From positions 22,148,995 through 22,212,994 of the forward strand of contig OX457042.1 in the NCBI GenBank assembly GCA_949752735.1: 64,000 nt of DNA. Reading direction: 5' to 3'. Below, one piece after another: positions 55,425-64,000 of this stretch (positions are counted from its first letter, which is position 1; each line of letters opens with the position of its first letter). The notes below the pieces were generated by a model. That model was not told the DNA's origin. It was given only the letters and a program-made list of their open reading frames with translations, and did not search any database. The translations under genes and the position numbers were made by a program. The DNA comes from Lumbricus terrestris (taxonomy: Eukaryota > Annelida > Clitellata > Crassiclitellata > Lumbricidae).

Positions 55425-55430
55425 AATAAA
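55425..55430 (+). promoter_or_regulatory. Polyadenylation signal after the zinc-finger frame
   Basis: AATAAA 27 bases past the last stop of the extended frame. It implies the transcript includes the out-of-frame-stop region. Confidence 0.6.
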
Positions 55431-56080
55431 TGTTTGTAGTTGAAGGTTGAAGATTCAAGGACGACGGAGACAATTATTGTGCTTTTTGTAGGCCTATACA
55501 TAAGATGCGTTGATACTGTGCCAAGATGCTTACAGATAGCCTATCATTTTAATTACAATTTAGTTGGCCATCAGGTATCCTCCCGTTGGGTATTCACAGT
55601 TATAAGTAGGCCTACTGACACCATGGATACCAGGATATTTTAATTAGCAATCAGGTATCTTCCTGTTGGCTATTCACTTGCAGGTGTTTCGTCTAGGCCT
55701 ATAAGTATCGTACTTTATCACAGGTGTCAAACTAATTTTCTCGTTCCAACAGTTGTGGCTTCTGAAAATTATTAGCTGAACGGAGGTTACAGTCTAGTGT
55801 TCATTAACACATGCAGTTAAGTATTCTGTTTAGAATTCAACTCTTCGAAAATATGATGGTTAATTAAGTCTCGAATATTTACAATATTCATGAACTACAT
55901 GTAGGTGTTGCCTGAAGCTTTTAGCCGTGCAGCGTTATAGCGGACTACAGACTATTAGAATATGCATTGCTAATTATATCGTATTTAAAGTCAGTCTGTA
56001 TTTATTAATCGACACTAGTCTTGACAATATCTTGTAGTTGAATCGATCTACAAGTAATACGTCGCGACTGATCTAGCCTC
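55431..56080. other. Spacer, nothing recognised
   Basis: Contains a repeated GTATC(C/T)TCC(C/T)GTTGG near 55577 and 55656 and several TAGGCCTA motifs. Confidence 0.4.
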
Positions 56081-56314
56081 CATGGGCGGAGTTTATCAAG
56101 GGGCTACAGGGAAGGCTAAGCCCCCAAGAAGCCCCATAGTCATGGTTTTACCGTGAAAAATGATCTATTTTTCGGGCTTAGCCCTCCCCCAAACTTCCAA
56201 CTGATGACTAAAAAAGTCATCAACTTTTTCCGGCCGAAGCGAACAAATTTTGGGCGCCGCGCCTTCTGGGCCAAGTTTATAGCCGCCCAAAACGGAAACC
56301 AAACTCCGCCCATG
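56081..56314. mobile_element. MITE with CATGGGCGGAGTTT ends
   Basis: CATGGGCGGAGTTTATC ... AAACTCCGCCCATG, 234 bp; flanks CTAGCCTC / CCTGCCTC match 6 of 8. Related to 30793-30945. Confidence 0.78.
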
Positions 56315-56882
56315 CCTGCCTCACAAGATTTTTAACACGTTATTACTAACATATCGGTCATTGACGAATGAGTTTAATCGGTTCACAAACAGAAAGAGTT
56401 TTTGATTGCCCGCAAGAAGAACTGATCGATCCATTGATTCAATCGCTTGACTGACTGGATGATTGATTGGATAAATAGATCAACTATATAGTTCCTTTGT
56501 TTTAACAAAAGATGCGTATTATAATAATATTATAATTATTATACATGCGTTGCCCGATGGACAGTTCTACACGGGAAGGACTAAATACTAAGTATGCATC
56601 ATTGCATATATTAAATGATGCAAATAACCTGATATGTTTCTCGGTAACATTTACAACGGAATTGTGTAGACTTGTAAAATAGGCTATACAGGGCCGGATT
56701 AAGGCATGTTCGACATGTTCGGCCGAACAGGGGTCCCCACACTTTAGGGGGCCCCCACACATGAAATAGGAATTTTTTCATCATTGCTAATTATAATAGT
56801 AAACTGAGTTTAAAATATATGAAAAAATTGTCAAACTATTCAAAAACTAGTGACTTCAGCATTATGTAACTTTTGCACATGT

Positions 56883-57275
56883 GGGGGCCCTTATTGCAGT
56901 TTTCATTACCAGGCAGATTGATCTTAAAATCAGTCAGAAATGCTAGTAATACTTGCGTTTTTTGCTTATATAAAAATTGTGGGGCCCTTATTGCAGTTTT
57001 CATTACCAGGCAGATTGATCTTAAAATTAGTCAGAAATGCTATTAATAGTTACTTTTTTGCTTATTTAAAAATTGTGGTGGCCCTTATTGCGGTTTTCAT
57101 TGCCAGGCAGATTGGTCTTAAAATCAGTCAGAAATGCTAGTAATAGCTACGTTTTTTGCCTATTTAAAAATTGTGGGGACCCTTATTGCAGTTTTCATTA
57201 CCAGGCAGATTGATCATAAAATCAGTCAGAAATGCTAGTAAGAGTTATAGGTTTTTTGCTTTTTTAAACACTTAA
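56883..57275. repeat. 98-bp tandem repeat, four units
   Basis: Units start at GGGGCCCTTATTGCAG (56883, 56980, 57077, 57175) and contain CCAGGCAGATTGATCTTAAA and AGTCAGAAATGCTA. Confidence 0.92.
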
Positions 57276-57384
57276 TATACATCACCTGATCGGAACTCCA
57301 GTGCTATGCTACGCATTATGAGATGGCGTGATAATAACATTGAGTAGGCCTACATGCAGTATGCGCACTCTATTTTTACGAATT

Positions 57385-57715
57385 CAATCAATCTCATAAA
57401 TTTATATAGAGCCCCTTGAGATTTTACTCGGAGGCACTCCCCGCGCAGGCGTTGTCAAAAAGAAAAGTTGAGAAGACGAAAGAAAGAGTCGGCAGAGTCA
57501 CGGGAAGCGAGAGAGCCACGGGGAGGCTATTCCAGATAACTGTGCCTATTACCGAGAATGCTCGTCGTTGCATGGTCACAATACTCGAAAAAAGAACAAG
57601 GAATTCTCCACGAGCAGCTGAGCGCGGTGAACGGCTGTCCAGAGAGACATACACCGGGGTGAAAGCTCACATAAGCAGGATGGGGCTTGAGTCAGGGTCT
57701 ACTATACTGGCATAA
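57385..57715 (-). mobile_element. LINE reverse-transcriptase 3' remnant, minus strand
   Basis: The minus strand reads RRAFSVIGTVIWNSLPVAL, then PTLSFVFSTFLF, a classic CR1/L2-type C-terminal motif (R.FSV..P..WN.LP). Truncated. Nested in the hAT-like element 56689-58140. Confidence 0.82.
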
Positions 57716-58227
57716 CCGCGAAAATATATTTTAGTTTGTAAACCGTGTGGGGGCCATGCACTGATGCACAGCATGGCAAATTAGGCCAAATGCCCTGGTA
57801 AAACCGTTACATGTGCCCTGCCGCAGGTCTACCAGAAATGTTCATAGTCAAGAATTTATTTGGAGCATAAAATCGTTTGCTTGTACGAGTGCTGTGCGCT
57901 GGTCAGCAGAATGACTGACCATGAATCACTTTAGCCCAAAATTCTTCAACCGTAAAAGATATATAGACCTAGGTCACTATTGAAAGACCTGTTGATATAA
58001 TCAGTGTTAAAAAAATTATAAGCAATGAATTAATAATAGACGAATATATCCTTTTGTGAGTCATTTTTTCGTGCTTCTGTAAGGTTTGGGCCCCCACAGT
58101 TTTACCGAACAGGGCCCCCACATTTGTTAATCCGGCCCTGAGGCTATATATAGTTATCGGTTGATCTCTGGGAATAGGTCTTCTATTTTATTTGGAGGGG
58201 GCCTGGTATAGAGTAATATATAACACG

Positions 58228-58275
58228 CTGGCGTAGAGAGCGAGAGGCAACGAGTTCGAGCCCCGTTGCCTGGAC
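58228..58275 (+). other. Possible tRNA-derived fragment
   Basis: GAGTTCGAGCCCC at about 58249-58261 resembles a B box inside a short hairpin (AGGCAACG ... CGTTGCCT). The A box is poor. Confidence 0.3.
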
Positions 58276-58544
58276 ATGCATTGTAGGCTGCTATTAGCGC
58301 CGTGTAGCCTATAGGCCTATTGCATGCTGTCTGTTCAGTTAGTAGTTAAGTTTGATGCTAATTAAGATTACTGCATATGATGATGACGTTGGTGATGATG
58401 AATACATATCATGATCCAGTAATGAAATGGTCGTTACAGAAGATTAACCATGATACCAATGATCCTAGCGGCATCACCTCGCTGGCTCACTTCACTTCAA
58501 ATCAATTTACTGGCACAAAATACCTGAACGCATTGAATACAAAG

Positions 58545-59075
58545 TCACTTACAACACACTTCAATCATCCCAGCCGTTCTACCTTCCTCAATTGTTCACC
58601 GTTCAGCCACTTCATTCAACACGCTTCTCATCCTCCATTACACTGCTTCGCCCTCCCATCGCTTCATCACTGAAATTCGCAAACCGCTCCATAGCCATTG
58701 CCGTTCCACCTCAGTCTTTAGAACAAACTTCCGCCAGCACTACGTCAAACTTCCGACCCATCATACGAGCTCACCATTACTCCATCTCTCGCTATCTCCC
58801 ACAGGTCTTTCCCTCAAAGCTGAAAACATTGCTCGTTCAAAAAATTAATCCTGTCCTGATTCTTCCTCTTCTCCTCACTTCCCTCCGAATCCCTCGTCAG
58901 TTCAACGCTAAACATCACCCACCTTAGCCGCCCATCTATCTGCCTGCCTGACTCTCCGGACTTGACCCGCCGCACGCCTATCGATTTTGCTTTGATTAAG
59001 CGCCTGCGAATAAGCTGGTTCTGGTTCCCGCGACTTGGCTTTTGTGGGCGCTGTATAGAAGTCTCGAGATTACGA
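58545..59075 (+). mobile_element. LINE 3' remnant, plus strand
   Basis: Broken coding-like sequence (FANRSIAIAVP, FPSKLKTLL) followed by the shared tail block GAATAAGCTGGTTCTGG ... CTTTTGTGGGCGCTG and an ATTACGATTACGAT tail. Same family as 8865-9155. Confidence 0.7.
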
Positions 59076-59237
59076 TTACGATCATGACCTAAATATTGCA
59101 AATAAAGGAAGGAAAGTCTGTCTGGACACAATATGTCTAATTCAGTTGATTGATGCAATCAAAGGCGTCAATCAGACCAGCAACTGGTGCTTTAAATCTC
59201 CTCAACGGCTGACCTGCTTGAAAATGATGCATGTATA

Positions 59238-59459
59238 TATGAGCACCCCCTTCAAGATTTCTACTCAGGAGGTGCTCCTGCCTACAGCGTGGACACTGAA
59301 TCGGAGTTTCATGACGAAGAGCATGAGCAATTGCGACTTGCAAGTGTATGACTTGCTAGGGGTCCTCTCTACGCGGCGACTTGACGTGGATTCGAACCCA
59401 CAATAATATTAACCTTCCGGCTCCAAGGCGCCTAACGTACCCCTACACCACCGCGCCAC
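59238..59459 (-). mobile_element. tRNA-derived SINE (family A), minus strand, older copy
   Basis: Same order of blocks as 7388-7610; the B-box complement GGATTCGAACCC is intact near 59388, with a small insertion after it. Confidence 0.72.
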
Positions 59460-59924
59460 ACGCGATAGGCCCTATATACGCTGCACACAATTAGTGAATG
59501 GTTTCTTTAATTATTTTTAAACACATAACTGGTTGTGCGTCTCTACTTTGAGTTTCAATACCTGAAATCAAAGTTCCACCAACTCTTTGGCCATTACAAT
59601 ATGCATTGGATTAGGTCCATACAATGTACGCTGTATACATGTACACCGTTTTGCTAATTAAATTAGTTTCCTAATAAGGTAATCGAAAGCCAATATAATA
59701 GGCCCCTATTAGGCCTACCATGCAGCGAATAACATTCTATTTTCAATTAGACTCAGCTCCCTTTTAGGCCTCTGTATAATAACAGATGACTGGACAATAG
59801 CTCACCTACATGTATATGCATCGACCCAGTTTTCGCTCTACCGGTAAGCCTACTAAAACCGCAGCGTGTGGGGCATCAATTCAATTTTGGTCTGTCGAGT
59901 CATAGGCCTAAATTTAAAAAAAGC

Positions 59925-60134
59925 ATGGCGGTTGTTCTAAGAGGTAGAACAGCTTTAGAGTTGTTTCAAATGAGTCTGTTGTCGTTTGTGATTGGATCCT
60001 ATTACCTGTTACTTTTTGTTATTCGACTTGTAAGGCATGGATCGAGAAAGTGTCTGCACGTGAAGAAGAGGAACGTTAGACCGGCGATCCTAGACAGCGA
60101 AGAATATGGAACTCATCACTGGATGGCACTAAAG
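59925..60134 (+). CDS. EPHX4-like copy 3, exon 1
   Basis: ATG at 59925 in AAGCATGGCGG; an in-frame codon run extends upstream but is not conserved with copies 1 and 2. Donor GTAGGT. Confidence 0.85.
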
Positions 60135-62116
60135 GTAGGTCGGTGGAGATCCGGTGCAGTATTGGCCATTGTCATTTAAAATTTATCGATAAGCTTGCTT
60201 ATCCAACAATGGCTCCTCCCTCCCAGTGTTGCCACTGAAGTTTCTGAAATAAACCCAGATTTTCTTCCGAAAAAAACCCAGAAAAACCCAGACTATTCAT
60301 ATAAGCTATTTTAGACCCCCTTTGTTCAAATTAAGTTGGTTTTTCGCTTGTTCGCATGAGGATTAACAAAATTTTCGTAAAAAGAGTCTAATAAAATGTA
60401 ATTACAACTTTAAAAGTATCAATTGTCAAAGTTGTCAGAGACTCGGGATCCATACTGACAATAAGTTTAATCGATATATTCGTGTGCGCATGCGCAGCGG
60501 GTTGAGTCTACCAGAATTGTAGCCTAAGCACATAACACACGTGACTTAAGTTTACAAAGTTTTAAAGTTGTCCGAGGTTTCCAGTCAAATTTTCTTAATA
60601 CACCAACAATCCAACGTTTTAAACACCTAGAACATTAATACTCTGCAACAACTTGGCTATTATACCACTATAGGATTGACCTGACCTACAGTGTATAACA
60701 GTTACTGTATAAATTATGCATGTTTATGCACATGTTTGTTATTGATGTAATACGGCTTTACAGGGAAAGAGACGAGTGGCCTGACCTATTTTGAAATGTC
60801 AAAATGGTTTATTTCTGTGCAGAACTATTCTTCAGGTTATAAATTATTTGTGAATTGACAACATGAGATCTTGATTGTGGAGTTTAAAATTAAAATTAGT
60901 GGAAAAATTATGTATCACAACCATTTTACATTGAATTTCACAGAATATTCATGTGTTGTAAGTGCAAAATGTCAACTCACCAAAATAAACCCAGATCTTG
61001 CCCCAAAAAACCCAGAAACCCAGACGAAGGCCAAAAAACCCAGATCTAGTGGAAAAAACCCAGCTGTGGCATCACTGCTCCCTCCTGTAGCATAATAATT
61101 ATGTATCTAGGATAGCTAAAATTAATTCCATAGATATGTGCCTAATGACGAGCAATCCGATGACTCTTTTAGCGCGCTGATAACGTTGCACGAGGCATCA
61201 AGCAATGACTGCGTCTTTCAACGTGAGTTCACGGTTCAAACCAGGTAATGTTAGGAAACCAAGAAGTTGCCCTTCTTTCTTTGGGTAAGCTAGGTAATAG
61301 GTATACAACAAGCTTTCGCTTGAATCGATCAAATTGGCAGATTCCTCACAACTTATGGATCACGTTTCGAAGTTGTCTAACTAACTGCTAGTAGACCTAC
61401 CCTGCATAGTGCTTCGCTACGCTAACTTAACTAGGCTACATAGCAATTTTGACTGCATATACATGTAGGCTATGTATACCCTAGTCAAGGCCGTAGCCCG
61501 GATTTTATTTCGGGGTGTGTTTTTCCGACTTTTTCTTTTGGGTGAAATTTCCTAACGACCTTTTTAGTCAGACTGCCTGCTTTTCTTACCTTTTATGACT
61601 CGTCATACGTTCACGGCGGTGCAAAAACACTATTTTGTGTTATTTTCGGCCTTTTTCTGCCAGAAGTTATATTGCACACTGAAGTTCTTATATCATATGC
61701 CAGTAAATGCATTATTTCATTTTTACATTATTTCATTGGGGGTGTTCAAACACCCAAAACACCCCCTAGCTACGGCCTTGAGCCTAATTCACATGCAAAG
61801 AATTATACTAGGCCTACAAACAATAAGCTTACTGTTTATTCGAAGCACGTCATGAAATCTAAAAATTGCAAGTGTTTGCTTAATGCCTATACAGAAAAGT
61901 GAAACATACAATTGAGCCAAATCCAATGTAGTTGAAGGTCGATATGGAAGTGATTACTTTTCAATTGCGTGTTTTTAATCTACAGAAAACGCGACTGAGG
62001 CTTCACTACGTGGATGCTGGGCCTAAAGACAAACCTCTGATGTTGTTTCTTCACGGCTTTCCTGAGTTCTGGTATTCGTGGAGGTTTCAGCTGAAAGAGT
62101 TCAGCAAAGACTACAG
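59925..62116 (+). CDS. EPHX4-like epoxide hydrolase, copy 3 (partial, exons 1-2; runs off the window)
   Basis: Join 59925-60134, 61986-62116. Start [20 protein letters not shown], membrane segment about residues 16-37, end [12 protein letters not shown]. Exon 2 encodes [16 protein letters not shown] and [13 protein letters not shown]. Phases 0 and 2 match copies 1 and 2. The N-terminus is clearly more diverged than between those two, so this copy is older. Exons 3-6, with the catalytic triad, must lie beyond 64000; none is seen in 62117-64000. Its first intron carries hAT-like elements at 60224 and 61486. Confidence 0.9.
60224..61077. mobile_element. hAT-like element, 854 bp, CAGTGTTGCCAC ends
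   Basis: CAGTGTTGCCAC ... GTGGCATCACTG with perfect 8-bp CTCCCTCC at 60216-60223 and 61078-61085. AAACCCAGA motifs recur near both ends. Confidence 0.92.
61486..61780. mobile_element. hAT-like MITE, CAAGGCCGTAGC ends
   Basis: CAAGGCCGTAGC ... GCTACGGCCTTG, 295 bp; flanks ACCCTAGT / AGCCTAAT match 6 of 8. Same family as 6498-6797. Confidence 0.78.
61986..62116 (+). CDS. EPHX4-like copy 3, exon 2
   Basis: Acceptor TTAATCTACAG, donor GTATAC, 131 bases like exon 2 of the other copies. Confidence 0.92.
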
Positions 62117-62255
62117 GTATACTGTAAACCAAAGCATTAGCCTATTAGTCTTTCTGTCAATCAGTCGGAAACGCAACGCAGAGAAGTTTTAAAAGCAGTC
62201 ATAGCCAATCAGCCCCGTGACCCGTTCATGCCTCTATTGTCACTAGGCCTATAGT

Positions 62256-62442
62256 CAGTGCTGTACTCAGAACTTTTGAGGTGAGTACACGCTGCAGTCG
62301 TGTTTGACTTGGTTTTACTGAGGTGGGTATACGCGCTATATACCCGTGTGTACCCTCGTTTCTTAGGTGAGTATACGCTGTCATTTTTTCCCAGAGGTGC
62401 GTATACGCCGTATACCCGCGTATACCCTTGAGTACAGCCCTG
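62256..62442. mobile_element. hAT-like MITE, CAGTGCTGTACTCA ends
   Basis: CAGTGCTGTACTCA ... TGAGTACAGCCCTG, 187 bp; flanks CCTATAGT / CATATAGT match 7 of 8. The interior has three GTATACGC units. Confidence 0.82.
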
Positions 62443-62529
62443 CATATAGTGATTCTAGTCTATCAACACAGCGACGAACAGTTTAGTTTTCTTTGATCTT
62501 CAGTCACTTTTTCATTCTTTCATGAAGTT

Positions 62530-62690
62530 ATATATTGCCATTTGAGAAATGCCACTCAGAAGCGCTCCCAGTCCAGCTACGGTGAAACAAAAAGTTTTAG
62601 GAAGCGTGTAAGCACTGATCGACGAATCAACCCTAGATAACTTATTGTGTAGATGGCAGGCTTTGACGGTGTAGGCTATATTTAAAGATT
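62530..62690. mobile_element. Degenerate LINE 3' fragment
   Basis: CCACTCAGAAGCGCTCCCAG and following bases resemble 36475 and 57420. Very decayed. Confidence 0.4.
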
Positions 62691-62714
62691 TTGAGAATTA
62701 ATTCTGATTATGTT

Positions 62715-63912
62715 CAGGCCCGCCGAGAGGGGGGGGGACAGGGGGGGCAAATGCCCAGGGGCCCGGCGACTTTTAGGGGCCCGGAGGGGGCCCGGGCTAC
62801 AGTGATTGTAATATGTTTCATATGTTGATTACGGGCGGCGGGCCCAACCTTTAATTACTTATATTACTTAGCCTATTGTTTGTGATTTATGTTGTTTTAA
62901 ATAGAGCCTAAAAGGCTATTACTGTTACACTACTACAACTGTTTAAGTTTCAAACAACTGTCCATTACCTTAATTAGTTATCAGTGTTTTGCCAAAAACA
63001 CGCTGAATTCCGTCTATGAACGTTTTTTTGCTAAATTATGCGTTGTCAGATTTCAATCGCAAGTGAACAAATCTAAATGATAAATTTCTCTCGAATAGGC
63101 CCTATTTTATAAACACAAATCCGGAGCACAAAAGCAAAAGAAAACGCTAATAAGTTTGAAAAGGCAAAAATTGGCAAGCTTAGCCTATACAGTAGCACAC
63201 AATTTTAATTCAGAATATCAAAAGAAGGCAATCAGAGCCAGTAGGCCTAATTAATAATTACTCCTACATCGGCTGATTCTAGTGAATTAAAAGTGCCTGC
63301 ATAATTATCGTACCGGTACATGACTGAATGGATTAAAATGAAGTTTGTAGTGTTAATATCTTAGTTACAAATGAAAACATCATAAATGAAAATCATAAAA
63401 ATGCTGAAATTATGGAAACTGTAAAGAGGCAGTGTTTTGATGTTAGCAGGCCTACTCTGCCGCAAGGGCCCGCGTTTAAGCCTGCACACAAACGATTGAG
63501 ACGATAATTGTAGGCTGCTACTAACTTACTAGGCTTATAGGCTAAGAAACGGTCCTCCAAGAAATTCGGACAATTTTCCAGGCGATCGATGATGAACGAA
63601 CATTTCCGAAGTGCATTTTTAGGTTCGCAGACAAGATAGAGAACTATCAGGATAGGCTATTATAAGGGATAGGTCTATTGTTGCAGTTAAATTCAAAAAA
63701 GTTGCTTGTTGATTACCATATTATTTTTAAATTAAATTCTTAATATTAAGAACTGATTAAAATCATAAATATACGCATTAGCGTACATTCATACCCACAC
63801 TGATTGTTATTTTTATATGTTTTTGTGTAAATTTGCTCAATGAGTCTATAAAGATAGTTTGGGGCCCGTGACTGCTCAGCCCAGGGGCCCGGAATTTCTG
63901 TCGGCGGGCCTG
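62715..63912. mobile_element. hAT-like element, 1198 bp, CAGGCCCGCCGA ends
   Basis: CAGGCCCGCCGA ... TCGGCGGGCCTG with perfect 8-bp ATTATGTT at 62707-62714 and 63913-63920. GGGGCCCGG recurs near both ends. It interrupts a repeat whose intact copy is at 52880-53010. Confidence 0.94.
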
Positions 63913-64000
63913 ATTATGTTTATACTTATTTATACATGTATGTATAATTGTAATGGGATCAATAAAAATGTCTAATAACGTCTAATATTGGCTAAATAGT

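Larger units (their letters stand above)
56689..58140. mobile_element. hAT-like element, 1452 bp, CAGGGCCGGATTAA ends
   Basis: CAGGGCCGGATTAA ... TTAATCCGGCCCTG with perfect 8-bp AGGCTATA at 56681-56688 and 58141-58148. GGGCCCCCAC recurs near both ends. Contains a 98-bp tandem array and a LINE fragment; no transposase. Confidence 0.93.

Noticed and set aside
62117..64000. Remaining exons of EPHX4-like copy 3
   Set aside because: I looked for the VDMRGYG and HDWGG motifs in all + frames and found none; the stretch is occupied by MITEs and a hAT-like element.

Overview
This window is intron-rich eukaryotic nuclear DNA from an animal. Genes are split into short exons with GT..AG introns, and the space between is filled with microsatellites, tRNA-derived SINEs, LINE 3' fragments and many short non-autonomous DNA transposons. 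The gene families, a TTAGGG-type telomere motif and the frequent short motif TAGGCCTA suggest a marine invertebrate deuterostome (echinoderm or hemichordate grade). That assignment is inference; nothing here fixes the species. All recognised genes are on the + strand.

Layout. (1) 1-3155: simple repeats, no gene seen. (2) 3156-12626: a 5'-incomplete gene of the GM2-activator / ML-domain lipid-binding family, three coding exons. Both boundaries of its 7 kb intron are duplicated in the intron. (3) 16979-21928: a five-exon gene for a secreted cysteine-rich protein of about 166 aa with one good EF-hand; two possible further 5' exons lie upstream. (4) 26478-32656 and 34562-48344: two complete tandem copies of an EPHX4-like (ABHD7) membrane-anchored epoxide hydrolase, each six exons with identical intron phases and 356 codons. 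A third, more diverged copy starts at 59925 and runs off the right edge after exon 2. (5) 53599-55011: a C2H2 zinc-finger gene of 16 finger units; its frame continues past two stop codons to one more canonical finger and a polyadenylation signal.

Mobile DNA is the main theme. I found about 19 hAT-like non-autonomous elements by their inverted ends; most are bounded by perfect or near-perfect 8-bp target duplications, and two are confirmed by an uninterrupted paralogous empty site. A decayed long-TIR mariner (DD37D spacing) sits in intron 1 of the second hydrolase copy and is split by another inverted-repeat element that carries a LINE fragment. The two complete hydrolase copies share similar upstream DNA and intron segments, so they arose by tandem segmental duplication and were later expanded unequally by transposons.

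I saw no prokaryotic-type operon, CRISPR array or defence system. The most unusual structures are the reiterated splice boundaries of the GM2-activator-like gene, two hAT elements sharing one 8-bp target, and the zinc-finger frame beyond its stops.
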